From contig NZ_JABBJE010000003.1 in the NCBI RefSeq assembly GCF_014218725.1, positions 124,001 through 188,000 on the forward strand: 64,000 bases of DNA, written 5' to 3'. The translations under genes were made by a program, and so were the position numbers. Within the stretch, counting starts at the first letter, position 1; each line of letters opens with the position of its first letter. This DNA is from Brevundimonas huaxiensis. GTDB taxonomy: Bacteria; Pseudomonadota; Alphaproteobacteria; Caulobacterales; Caulobacteraceae. The notes beneath the pieces are model-generated. The model was not told the DNA's origin. It made no database searches and was given only the letters and a program-made list of their open reading frames with translations. Of this stretch, positions 34,089-41,574 are shown in pieces.

Positions 34089-34813
34089 TGGAAGGTCCGC
34101 CGATAGACGTCCATGCGCGCCGCCCGGGCGGCTTCGGCCCGCTCCCGGGCGCGCTGTTCCTCGAGGCGCGCCTCGGCCGCCTGGGTCAGGGCGAGGCCCT
34201 GCAACCGCACCTGTTCGTTCTGGATCATGGCCTGTTCCGCCGCGAGGCGCGCTTCGAGATCCAGGACGGCGCGGGCGTTCGGCGCGGTGTCCAGGGCGGA
34301 GCGGAGCGTCTCCAGGCCCTGCAGGCGGCGATCCGCCGCGCCGCCCACCGCTTCGCCGATGGCGAGGTCGCGGGCGGTCCGGGCGCCGGCGCGTTCGAGG
34401 CTGTCCCGATACCAGGCTTCCGCCGGGTTCGCGTCGCCCGGCGGGGGCGAGTAGAGGCGGGTCTCCCGACGGATCGCGTCGGCGCGGTCCGCCAGGTCGC
34501 CAAGGGCGGAGAGATCGCCGTTGGCCGCAGCGCGCAGCGAACGCATGTCCGGCAGCGGGTTGCGCACTGTCGGCAGCCCGAGTTCGCTGGCCAGGGCGTT
34601 GACGCCGGACAGATCGTTCAGGCTGTCGAGGAGCTGTTGGCCCTGCTCGACCTGGGCCTGCAGCGCCCGGAGCTGATCGAGCGTGGTCCGGGCCTCCTCG
34701 ATCATCTGGGCGAAGGCGCGCGGATCGTGGACGATCTGTTGCGCCTGGACGGCCGGCGCGCAGGCGAGGACGAGGGCGGCGGCCGCCGCGGCGATGGAGA
34801 TGCGGGTTCTCAC
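34085..34813 (-). CDS. virB5: VirB5 minor pilus protein
   Basis: 242 residues with a signal peptide (MRTRISIAAAAAALVLACAPAVQAQ). The mature chain is almost all helical and Ala/Arg/Glu-rich, with long coiled-coil-like segments (MIEEARTTLDQLRALQAQVEQGQQLLDSLNDLSG and RLQGLALTQAAEARLEEQRARERAEAARAAR). This is the TrbJ/VirB5 pattern. It sits at the pilus tip. The start overlaps the virB4 stop by 4 bases. Confidence 0.9.
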   Translation of the reverse strand: MRTRISIAAAAAALVLACAPAVQAQQIVHDPRAFAQMIEEARTTLDQLRALQAQVEQGQQLLDSLNDLSGVNALASELGLPTVRNPLPDMRSLRAAANGDLSALGDLADRADAIRRETRLYSPPPGDANPAEAWYRDSLERAGARTARDLAIGEAVGGAADRRLQGLETLRSALDTAPNARAVLDLEARLAAEQAMIQNEQVRLQGLALTQAAEARLEEQRARERAEAARAARMDVYRRTFQ

Positions 34814-37185
34814 AGGAACCTCCTCTGGTCATGGAAGGGATCGCGCCACGCCGCGTAGTCGTCGCCGACCTCGGCGCGCAGCCGGTCGAGCAGGGCGGTG
34901 GTTTCGGTGCGGCCGGACAGGACCGACAGGGCGTCGTCCATCCCGCCCAGGTCGAGCTCGACGACCACGCTGTCGTGGCCCTGCTTGACCAGGAAGCGAT
35001 GCGACTCCGGGGTCAGGACCTCGCGCACCAGGCGGAACTCTTCCTGGGTGAGGCCGAAGCCGTCGATGTAGTCGCGCGCCTGGCCGTGGGCGTTGGGCAG
35101 GAAGATCTTGGTCGCGCACTGTTCGAGGATGGCGTGGGCGATCGGGGAGCGCAGGGCGTCCGCCGGGGACTGGGTGCCGAACACCATCAGGGCGTTCTGC
35201 TTGCGCCAGGTCTTGAGCCCGTCCCGGGCCAGTTCCGTAAAGGCCGGATCGCCCAGCACCTTCCAGAACTCGTCGATGTCGAGGACGAGGCGGCGACCGT
35301 CGACCCGCTCTGCGATGCGGTGGAACAGATACAACATCGCCGGCGTGCGGACCTCGTCGTGGTCGAGCACCTGGGTGATGTCGAAGCCGGCGAAGCGGGC
35401 CTCCAGGCTGAGGGCGTCCTCGTCGTTGTCGAGCACCCAGCCCAGGGGGCCCCCTCGTTGCCAACGCTCCAGCCGCGCGCCCACGCCGCTGGCGTCCGCC
35501 TGGCCGAGCAGGCTGCGCAGGGCGGCGATGGATCGCCGCTCGCGCGGCAGGGCCTCCAGCGCGGCCACGCCCTGATCGATGGCGCGGGCCTGCGGCACCG
35601 TCAGGGTTTCCTCCGGCCGGGCGACGAGGGCTCGGACCAGGCGGACCAGAAAAGCGCGGTTGGCGGGGCTGGGCGAGAGGGCCTTGAACGGGGCGAAGCC
35701 GGTCGGTTCGCCGTTGCGCAGGGCGAGATAGGTCCCGCCGCAGGCGCGGACGAAGATCTCGGCGCCCCGGTCCTTGTCGATGAACAGCTGCTGGGCGTCG
35801 AACCGCTCCAGCTGGGCCAGCATGAAGTTCTGGACCACGGTCTTGCCCGAGCCGGAGGGTCCGCAGATGAAGGTGTGGCCGAGATCGCCGACGTGGAAGT
35901 TGAACCAGAAGGGGGAGCCGGCCGAGGTGCGCAGCACCGCGACGGCGTCGCCCCAATGGTTGCCGCGCGCCTTGCCCACCGGATGGGCGTGGAAGGGCGC
36001 GAGGGCCGCGAAATTGCGCGAGGTGATCGCGGCCGGCCGGGTGCGACGGGCGAAGGCCCCGGGGAACTGGGACCAGAAGGCCGCTTCCAGACCGAGGTCC
36101 TCGCGCGCGACGACGAGGCCGGAGTCGGCGAGGATGGCGCGGGCCTTGGACAGGTGGTCGGCCAGCGCGGTCGGGGTGTCGCCGTGCACGAGGATCGAGG
36201 CCTGGTGCTCGCCCATGACGAAGCGATTGCTGACGAGGTCGTCGAGCGCGTCCGACAGGCCGGTGATCTGCGAGGCCGCGCGGTCCCGCGCGGAGACCAT
36301 CTGGTTCTGCTTGCGCTCCATCACCGCGCGGGCCGAGGCCTTGGACAGGAAGGCGAAGGACTGGCTGATCACGAAGCCGAAGCGGACGCTCAGCAGCTCG
36401 TCCCACAGCCCGGGCCGGGTCGTGGCGGGGTATTCCTTGACGGCGAGGACGCCGGCGTAGCGCGCATCGGCGGCGTCCCGCAGTTCGAGCGTTTCCCGCC
36501 CGAAGATGGCGCGCACGGTGTACACCGCCGAGCCGAGGTGGCCGAACACGATCGGAACGGACGACCGTCGTCCGGTCAGGACCAGCCGCATCACCTCCAT
36601 CGGCTCGGAGAACCACAGGCCCGCGCGCTCGTAGAGACCGAGCCGGCGCGGGGCGTAGCGTCCGAGGTACTGGACCAGGTCGCGCCCGGCCTCCTCGATG
36701 CGCTGGATATGGGCGACCTCGACCTCGGCGTCGTTGCGGCGGGCCGCCCTGAGACGTTTCGCCAGGGCTGCGGCGCGGTCGCCTGTGTCGCGGCCGGGAT
36801 GCAGCACGAGGGTGACGAACAATTCGTTGACCCAGAGCTGTCGCCCGGCCACGCGCTCGTCGTAGAGGGCGCCGAGTTCACCGGCGAAGGCGGAGCGGTA
36901 GCCGGTCGACCGCTCCAGCTCGACCGGACGCCGCACCACATGGTGCCAGACCGCCAGACGGTCGTCGGCGAGGTTGCGCCAGGCCTGGTTCAGCTTGACG
37001 TGCCAGTCGTTGAGGTCGCGCGCGTCAGCGGTCTCGAAGCTGGCGCCGTCGATCTGGAACACCATCATCAGGGCGCCGCTGTCGAGCGCGACCACATGGT
37101 CCGAGACGTGGCGGGCGTAAGGCAGATGCGGCCGCGCCTCGGCCTCCCGTCGCAGACGCGCCGCGCTGACGCCGCCCTCAGCCAC
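34810..37185 (-). CDS. virB4: VirB4 ATPase
   Basis: 791 residues from GTG 37185, 8 bases inside the virB3 end; upstream in-frame ATGs lie within virB3. The CagE/TrbE N-terminal domain covers about residues 170-380. Walker A is CGPSGSGKTV (441-450) and Walker B is RLVLDIDEFWKVL. QNALMVFGTQSPADAL is a conserved C-terminal motif. VirB4 powers pilus biogenesis and substrate transfer at the inner membrane. The length is normal, with no VirB3 fusion. Confidence 0.95.
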   Translation of the reverse strand: MAEGGVSAARLRREAEARPHLPYARHVSDHVVALDSGALMMVFQIDGASFETADARDLNDWHVKLNQAWRNLADDRLAVWHHVVRRPVELERSTGYRSAFAGELGALYDERVAGRQLWVNELFVTLVLHPGRDTGDRAAALAKRLRAARRNDAEVEVAHIQRIEEAGRDLVQYLGRYAPRRLGLYERAGLWFSEPMEVMRLVLTGRRSSVPIVFGHLGSAVYTVRAIFGRETLELRDAADARYAGVLAVKEYPATTRPGLWDELLSVRFGFVISQSFAFLSKASARAVMERKQNQMVSARDRAASQITGLSDALDDLVSNRFVMGEHQASILVHGDTPTALADHLSKARAILADSGLVVAREDLGLEAAFWSQFPGAFARRTRPAAITSRNFAALAPFHAHPVGKARGNHWGDAVAVLRTSAGSPFWFNFHVGDLGHTFICGPSGSGKTVVQNFMLAQLERFDAQQLFIDKDRGAEIFVRACGGTYLALRNGEPTGFAPFKALSPSPANRAFLVRLVRALVARPEETLTVPQARAIDQGVAALEALPRERRSIAALRSLLGQADASGVGARLERWQRGGPLGWVLDNDEDALSLEARFAGFDITQVLDHDEVRTPAMLYLFHRIAERVDGRRLVLDIDEFWKVLGDPAFTELARDGLKTWRKQNALMVFGTQSPADALRSPIAHAILEQCATKIFLPNAHGQARDYIDGFGLTQEEFRLVREVLTPESHRFLVKQGHDSVVVELDLGGMDDALSVLSGRTETTALLDRLRAEVGDDYAAWRDPFHDQRRFL

Positions 37186-37513
37186 GGGACAGCTCCGCGG
37201 CACGATAGCGGCGCACGAGGGGAAGAGGCGTCGCCGAACTGCCGCCCCAGAGCGCCGCATTGCGCGACCGGCCCTTGGTGTCGACATAGACGAAGAGCAG
37301 CCGGAAGGCGTTGTGATCGGCGCGGCAGATCGCCCGGAACACCAGGTGGAGGGCCGGGGCGACGAGCAGATAGAGCAGGCTGCCGCCGACGAGGAAGACC
37401 ACGCCCGACACGATGACGTTGACGCCCATCGCCTCCATGGGCACGCCCAGGATCATCGCCGGCCGCGTGCAGGCCAGGAACAGCGGGTCCTCGGCCAGGC
37501 GTTCGTCAGCCAT
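37178..37513 (-). CDS. virB3: VirB3 inner-membrane protein
   Basis: 111 residues. DPLFLACTRPAMILGVPMEAMGVNVIVSGVVFLVGGSLLYLLVAPALHLVFRAICRAD is typical VirB3/TrbD: a short N-terminal TRPAM motif and two membrane helices. It works with VirB4 in pilin handling. It ends 8 bases into virB4 and starts 3 bases after the small membrane gene. Confidence 0.92.
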   Translation of the reverse strand: MADERLAEDPLFLACTRPAMILGVPMEAMGVNVIVSGVVFLVGGSLLYLLVAPALHLVFRAICRADHNAFRLLFVYVDTKGRSRNAALWGGSSATPLPLVRRYRAAELSRG

Positions 37514-37688
37514 GGGGGCCTCCCGCGGGCAGGCGCCACAGGGCCAGGCCGACGGTCAGGCCGATGCCGAGCCCGCCGAGGAGCTGGGCGAACCGTTTGG
37601 GCGAGATCAGCTTCAGGCCGAGCATCAGGCACAGGGCGACGACGGCTGACGCCGACCCGATCCACAGCCAGGGCGCGGCGGCGGTCAT
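37506..37688 (-). CDS. Small two-helix membrane protein between virB2 and virB3
   Basis: 60 residues from ATG 37688, overlapping the virB2 stop (ATGA) and the virB3 start region. Two hydrophobic helices (APWLWIGSASAVVALCLMLGLKLIS and QLLGGLGIGLTVGLALWRL) are separated by a basic turn (PKRFA). I do not recognise a family, and standard VirB operons have no gene here. The tight overlaps on both sides argue that it is expressed as part of the system. Confidence 0.65.
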   Translation of the reverse strand: MTAAAPWLWIGSASAVVALCLMLGLKLISPKRFAQLLGGLGIGLTVGLALWRLPAGGPHG

Positions 37689-37999
37689 CACGCGCCGCCC
37701 GTGATCAGATTGACGATCTCGGCCGCGCCGAAGACCACGACGATGCCGAGCACGACGATCGCCGCCCGGCGCAGATCGAACAGGCCGAACATCCACAGGA
37801 TGCCGACGACTACGACCGCCAGCACGGCCAGCAGACGGGCCGTATTGCCCGTGAGCATGTCGACGACGTTCTGGAGCAAACTTTCGACATTGGCCGAGGC
37901 GAGCGCGGGCTGCGCCGAGAGGCAGGTCGCCGCCAGCGCGATGCAGACCGCAGCGCCGGCGTGACGGGGGAAAGGCGAGGGGATCAGAGGACGAAACAT
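37688..37999 (-). CDS. virB2: VirB2 major pilin
   Basis: 103 residues. A long signal peptide ending ALA about residue 34 is followed by a mature pilin with two hydrophobic helices (LLAVLAVVVVGILWMFGLF and AAIVVLGIVVVFGAAEIVNLI) and a short polar loop (DLRRA). This matches TrbC/VirB2. The mature peptide of about 69 residues polymerises into the pilus. It overlaps virB1 by one base. Confidence 0.9.
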   Translation of the reverse strand: MFRPLIPSPFPRHAGAAVCIALAATCLSAQPALASANVESLLQNVVDMLTGNTARLLAVLAVVVVGILWMFGLFDLRRAAIVVLGIVVVFGAAEIVNLITGGA

Positions 38000-38619
38000 C
38001 AGCGGCTCCGGTCGTCGGATGTGGAAAAGGCGACTTGCACGGGCCCGCGCGCGAACACGTCCCAGGATGCGGGCGGGGTTCTCGGGGGCGGTGTCTCGGG
38101 CAGGGTCGCGCCGGTCGCTCCGACGGCGGCGGCCGTGAGCGGCGTCGCCAGATCCAGGGCGACCGCCGCCTGTTCCACTCTGGCCACATAGCCGTTGCGG
38201 AACCCCCGCCCGGCATCGCCGGTGTTGTAGCGGGACAGGGCGACGCGCAGGGCGGCCTGGCGATGCGCCGGAGCCTCGCCGGACGGCCTGTAGCCCGCGC
38301 GGAGGACCGTCGCCGCGGCGCGGAGATTTAGGCAGGGATCGAATGTGTCTTCGACAGACAGGCCCAGCCAGCCGAGGTTGTCGCTGTTGATCTGGGCCAG
38401 GCCGAGGTCGAGGTTGGCGCCGCGGTCCAGGAGACGACGGGCCGTCGCCGCCGCCTCCCTTGCGTCGCGCGCCCGGGCGGGGCGGGGCCCATTGCCGTTG
38501 ACGCCGATCGCCAGCGGGTCGAACCGGCTCTCGACGTGCGCGATAGCGGCAAGGGTCTGAGGCGCCACGGAAGGCGCGCAGCTTTGCGAGAGGGCGAGAA
38601 CGAACGCGAGGTCGAGCAT
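37999..38619 (-). CDS. virB1: VirB1 lytic transglycosylase
   Basis: 206 residues from ATG 38619, with GGAGG placed well upstream; an in-frame start at 38643 is possible but lacks a site. A hydrophobic N-terminus precedes the SLT fold: AAIAHVESRFDPLAIGVNGNG carries the catalytic Glu, then DLGLAQINSDNLGWLGL and ALSRYNTGDAGRGFRNGYVARV. It cuts peptidoglycan locally to let the channel pass. It is the first gene of the virB operon. Confidence 0.93.
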   Translation of the reverse strand: MLDLAFVLALSQSCAPSVAPQTLAAIAHVESRFDPLAIGVNGNGPRPARARDAREAAATARRLLDRGANLDLGLAQINSDNLGWLGLSVEDTFDPCLNLRAAATVLRAGYRPSGEAPAHRQAALRVALSRYNTGDAGRGFRNGYVARVEQAAVALDLATPLTAAAVGATGATLPETPPPRTPPASWDVFARGPVQVAFSTSDDRSR

Positions 38620-38694
38620 CAGGGCCTCCAGGAACCGCCCCAATCCCAGCCGATCCGGCCGGCGGCGACGACCCGCGAGCGTCCCGTGGGAGAT

Positions 38695-38961
38695 CTACGG
38701 TAGGAAGCTGCGGGGTTCGTTTGCGCGTCGTGCGGCGACCGCCAGGCGCGCGACCGCCTGCACGCGCGTCCGCACCCCGAGGATTCTGCAGGCCGTCATG
38801 AGATGCTCATCGACCGTTCTCGGGGAGAGCCCCAGCCGTTCGGCGATGGCGGAGGAGGTCAGTCCCGTGGACGCGAGCTGCAGGCATTCGCGCTGCCGTC
38901 CGGTCAGGGCCTCGACCAGAAGGGCCGATGACTCTGCGGGATGGGAGGCGAGCGCTTTCAT
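38695..38961 (-). CDS. HTH-only LuxR-type regulator
   Basis: 88 residues that are almost entirely a LuxR C-terminal helix-turn-helix: LTGRQRECLQLASTGLTSSAIAERLGLSPRTVDEHLMTACRILGVRTRVQAVARLAV. There is no receiver or autoinducer-binding domain. It lies 75 bases upstream of virB1 on the same strand, so control of conjugation is the obvious guess. A second gene of the same design is at 50613, beside the lasso locus. No clear ribosome site precedes the ATG, so the start is uncertain. Confidence 0.8.
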   Translation of the reverse strand: MKALASHPAESSALLVEALTGRQRECLQLASTGLTSSAIAERLGLSPRTVDEHLMTACRILGVRTRVQAVARLAVAARRANEPRSFLP

Positions 38962-39049
38962 CGCCGAATCCAGCCGGAAAATCCCGGCCGCGCGCCAGTC
39001 CGTGACCTTCTCACCGTAAATCTGCGGTGGCGTCAGCGGCTGGGGCGCC

Positions 39050-39532
39050 TCAGCCGCCGTCTTCGCGGTCCGGGGCCAACAGCCGGCTGCGGCGTTGTTC
39101 GAGCCAGGCCTCGGCTTCCGCGTCGCGCCGGACGGATTGGTCCACGAGATCCCTGAACATCCTCGTGAAGGTGTTGATGATCGGCCGGGCGTCGAGGTCG
39201 GCGATGGCGTCGCCGGCCTCCTCGTCGAATTCCTGCAGGGCGACGGCGAGGATCGTCGCCAATTTATTGTCGGCGCACCGCAAGGCGAAGGCGGGCGACC
39301 CGAGGGCGAGGGCGGCGAGGATCCCGTGCGGATCGCTGTTGGTCACCTCGGCGAAGCGATGGATTCGCTCGATGTTGATTCGTCCGGCGCCGGACTCGAA
39401 ATGCTCGTACGACCTGAGCGCCATGTTCATGGCCTGGGCCACGTCGATCGACCGCATGCGCCGATGGGACCGGATCAGGCGCAGGCTCGAGGAGAGCACC
39501 GCATTCGTCGACTGGGTGTGCCGGGCGTCCAT
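39050..39532 (-). CDS. XRE-family transcriptional regulator
   Basis: 160 residues from ATG 39532; a longer in-frame form from 39670 looks non-conserved. The helix-turn-helix is LRLIRSHRRMRSIDVAQAMNMALRSYEHFESGAGRINIERIHRFAEV at about residues 14-62, a Cro/C1-type domain. The C-terminal half is helical and acidic (ILAVALQEFDEEAGDAIADLDARPIINTFTRMFRDLVDQSVRRDAEAEAWLEQRRSRLL), of unknown ligand. It lies just upstream of the LuxR-type gene and virB1, so it could be the repressor of transfer genes. Confidence 0.78.
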   Translation of the reverse strand: MDARHTQSTNAVLSSSLRLIRSHRRMRSIDVAQAMNMALRSYEHFESGAGRINIERIHRFAEVTNSDPHGILAALALGSPAFALRCADNKLATILAVALQEFDEEAGDAIADLDARPIINTFTRMFRDLVDQSVRRDAEAEAWLEQRRSRLLAPDREDGG

Positions 39533-39774
39533 CTCTCGGTTTACTCCCTCGCCGTCGGCACCACGCGTTACGAACTCAGGTTCACCCCTACAGGTTGAAA
39601 AATGACTCAGCCAAGCGTCAAATGAAAGCTGATAAAGATCAACAACATAAAAGCTGCGGCTATGACGCAAGTTTCTTGCGGACGACAGTATAGACGCTAT
39701 CGCGTCGACCGACTCCCCCAGTGCCTGGCGGTCGCTGGCCTGCGGATCGTCGGCGGCCCGTGCGGGACACGGGG
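39533..39774. promoter_or_regulatory. AT-richer divergent promoter region between the XRE and GntR genes
   Basis: This 242-bp region is clearly less GC-rich than its surroundings (for example 39618-39660). It holds a perfect inverted repeat CGCAAG-TTT-CTTGCG at 39666-39680 and GACGC-TATC-GCGTC about ten bases further on. Both are plausible operators for the two flanking regulators. No -10/-35 pair can be called with confidence. Confidence 0.5.
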
Positions 39775-40341
39775 ATGAGACAGCGGGATCCCTTTGGCAC
39801 GGCGCTCGCCAGCCTGCGAACAGCGATCGAGGACGGGCTGGCGCCCGGTCAGCATCTGTCGGTGGCCGACATCGCCGCCTCGCTCAACCTCAGCACCAGC
39901 CCGGTGCGCGAGGCCCTGTCGCGGCTCTGCGGCGAGGGACTGATCGAAGACCGTCGAGGCTTGGGCTACTTCACGCGGGCGACGCCGCTCGAAGACATCC
40001 TCGGCCTGCTGGATCTGGAAGCTGCTCACGTTCGGCTTGCGGCGCGCGGAGCCGGGTTCGCCAATCCGATCGACGGCTCGGACGGGGCCGTCGATGCGTG
40101 GATCATCGAACTGATCGAGGTCTGCGAAAATCAGCCCCTGCTGGAGAGCCTCGCGCGGGTCCGTCGCCGTCTTGCGCCGCTTCGAGGCCTTGGCCCTTCG
40201 ACGGAGCCGCCGGCCGGGCCATCCGATGGCGACAGTATCGACGCCTACTACGCCCGCTGGCGGATCACCGCGGGAACAATCGCTTCGCGCGTGCGGCGGA
40301 TCGATCCCGACCAGTCAAAGTATACGCGCAATATAGTTTGA
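39775..40341 (+). CDS. GntR-type winged-helix regulator
   Basis: 188 residues from ATG 39775 (a GTG at 39721 gives a longer form). The N-terminal GntR winged helix is clear: LRTAIEDGLAPGQHLSVADIAASLNLSTSPVREALSRLCGEGLIEDRRGLGYFTR. The C-terminal part lacks a recognisable FCD or UTRA metal/ligand motif and is short. It ends 69 bases before the first lasso precursor, on the same strand. GntR-type genes recur beside lasso clusters of this group, so it probably regulates the locus. Confidence 0.8.
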   Translation: MRQRDPFGTALASLRTAIEDGLAPGQHLSVADIAASLNLSTSPVREALSRLCGEGLIEDRRGLGYFTRATPLEDILGLLDLEAAHVRLAARGAGFANPIDGSDGAVDAWIIELIEVCENQPLLESLARVRRRLAPLRGLGPSTEPPAGPSDGDSIDAYYARWRITAGTIASRVRRIDPDQSKYTRNIV

Positions 40342-40410
40342 ATCGATTTGCTTTGAGGCGCTGATGGTCCGTCGTCGACCTTTTGTCGATATTTCAACGA
40401 GGAGACGACC

Positions 40411-40539
40411 ATGACCACCCACCGCACCCCGCGCCTCGTGCGCCTCGGCGCCGCCCGCGACCTGACGCGCGCCGTCGACGAAGGCGACTACGCCGAGCTG
40501 AACACCTCCAAGCTCTACACGATCCCGCCCGGCGCCTGA
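40411..40539 (+). CDS. Lasso peptide precursor A1
   Basis: 42 codons from ATG 40411, preceded by GAGGAG. The leader (residues 1-20) ends RLGAARDLTR, with the conserved Thr at position -2 before the cut. The core begins at Ala21: AVDEGDYAE, then 13 more residues ending TIPPGA. Glu at core position 9 can close a 9-residue macrolactam with the Ala1 amine; position 8 is Ala. Tail residues LNTSKLY include bulky side chains suitable as plugs. The gene is too short for routine ORF calling. It sits ahead of two sibling precursors and the B and C genes. Confidence 0.88.
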   Translation: MTTHRTPRLVRLGAARDLTRAVDEGDYAELNTSKLYTIPPGA

Positions 40540-40546
40540 GCGCGAC

Positions 40547-40568
40547 GTGCCGTCCTCCGGGACGGCAC
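40547..40568 (+). promoter_or_regulatory. Hairpin after precursor A1
   Basis: GTGCCGTCC-TCCG-GGACGGCAC is a perfect 9-bp stem with a tetraloop, 7 bases after the A1 stop. No U-run follows, so it is more likely an RNA-processing or stabilising structure than a full terminator. It may help make more precursor than enzyme. Confidence 0.6.
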
Positions 40569-40636
40569 GGACGCCCGGTCCGGCCTCGCCCGGCGCGTCC
40601 TGATCAGAGGCTTTCACCGAAAAAGGGAGTCTGGCC

Positions 40637-40762
40637 ATGAAGGTCCAGAACAAGGGCCGCATCCTGCGGCTGGGCGGCGCGCGCCGCCTGACGCGCGCCG
40701 TCGACGAAGGCGACTTCGCCGAACTGAACTCGCATTTCCGCTGGGAAATGCCGCCCGAATGA
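40637..40762 (+). CDS. Lasso peptide precursor A2
   Basis: 41 codons from ATG 40637, with GGGAG upstream. The leader ends RLGGARRLTR with Thr at -2. The core starts Ala21: AVDEGDFAE, then LNSHFRW and a tail ending MPPE. The first nine residues differ from A1 only by Phe for Tyr at position 7, while the tail has diverged. Glu9 is again the ring acceptor. The strong conservation of leader and ring with a variable tail indicates a duplication followed by diversification. Confidence 0.88.
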   Translation: MKVQNKGRILRLGGARRLTRAVDEGDFAELNSHFRWEMPPE

Positions 40763-40769
40763 GCGGGCC

Positions 40770-40793
40770 GGGGTCGTCCCTCGGGGCGGCCCC
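40770..40793 (+). promoter_or_regulatory. Hairpin after precursor A2
   Basis: GGGGTCGTCCC and GGGGCGGCCCC pair over about ten positions (two G-U pairs) around a CTCG loop, 7 bases after the A2 stop. Its position matches the hairpin after A1, so each of the first two precursors has its own downstream structure. Confidence 0.55.
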
Positions 40794-40820
40794 GAGCGGC
40801 TCCCATTGGAGGAATAGTTC

Positions 40821-40943
40821 ATGCTGATACGAAAGATTGGGCGCCTGGTTGTCCTCGGGTCGGCGCGACGGCTGACTCGGGGCAAGGGCGGCGAGTTCGT
40901 GGAGTTGCAGGTGACCCACCGCTACGACCTCCCGCTCGAATGA
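40821..40943 (+). CDS. Lasso peptide precursor A3
   Basis: 40 codons from ATG 40821, with a strong GGAGG. The leader ends VLGSARRLTR, again with Thr at -2. The core starts with Gly: GKGGEFVE, then LQVTHRYDLPLE. Glu8 is the likely ring acceptor (8-residue ring), with Glu5 too close. It is the only one of the three with the canonical Gly1. The stop overlaps the B gene start (ATGA), so it is coupled to the enzymes, unlike A1 and A2. The tail keeps aromatic and basic residues that could act as plugs. Confidence 0.85.
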   Translation: MLIRKIGRLVVLGSARRLTRGKGGEFVELQVTHRYDLPLE

Positions 40944-41572
40944 CCGAGGAGGGGCAACTGGCGCAGGGCGTCCACGCGGTTCCGATCGGAGGCGATCTGG
41001 TCCTTCTGGATCTGGCGGCGGATGACTATCTGCTGTTCGCGGACTGCGGTGACGTTGCGGTCTTGGGCGAACGCCTTCGCGGACCGATGGATACCCTCCT
41101 CGAACTGGCGTCAGCAGAACTGCTGCATTCCGGTCCAGCGCGTCCTGCGTGCGTCCCGCCTCCGCCGCTCCCCCTGCACAGCTTGCCTGAGATTTCCGGT
41201 CGCCGGCCGCGCCTGGCAGAGATCGCCGCGTTCGGCGCGATCTGGGCCGATCGGGCCTGGCGTCGCCCGACGCTGGCCGGACTGGCGGCCGCTCATGGCG
41301 ACCGGACCGGGCGGCGCGATGACCTCGAAATGATCGCGGCGCGCGCGCAGACGTTTTTCCAGCTTCTGCCCTTCGCGCCCCGGACCGGCGCATGCCTGTT
41401 CCAGGCCGAGATGCTGTTGCGCTTCCTGAACGCCGGCGACCTCGACGCCGACTGGGTGTTCGGGGTCCGCGCCTGGCCGTTCCTGGCCCATTGCTGGCTG
41501 CGGGTCGATGACGTCTGCGTCAGCCAGTCCGCGGAAACGCTCAGCCATTTCCATCCCATTCTGGTCATCTGA
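40940..41572 (+). CDS. Lasso peptide biosynthesis B protein (RRE-protease fusion)
   Basis: 210 residues. The N-terminal ~80 residues are a PqqD-like RiPP recognition element (AVPIGGDLVLLDLAADDYLLFADCGDVAVL) that binds the leader. The C-terminal part is the transglutaminase-like leader peptidase with the triad Cys152 (TGACLFQAEMLLRFL), His184 (FLAHCWLRVDD) and Asp190. This is the fused McjB-type architecture of proteobacterial clusters. It removes the leader after the Thr-Arg pair to expose the core N-terminus. It overlaps A3 and ends 2 bases before C. Confidence 0.93.
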   Translation: MTEEGQLAQGVHAVPIGGDLVLLDLAADDYLLFADCGDVAVLGERLRGPMDTLLELASAELLHSGPARPACVPPPPLPLHSLPEISGRRPRLAEIAAFGAIWADRAWRRPTLAGLAAAHGDRTGRRDDLEMIAARAQTFFQLLPFAPRTGACLFQAEMLLRFLNAGDLDADWVFGVRAWPFLAHCWLRVDDVCVSQSAETLSHFHPILVI

Positions 41573-41574
41573 GG

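Noticed and set aside
34831..37416. 861-codon plus-strand frame over virB4 and virB3
   Set aside because: Antisense shadow of a well-conserved VirB4 gene.
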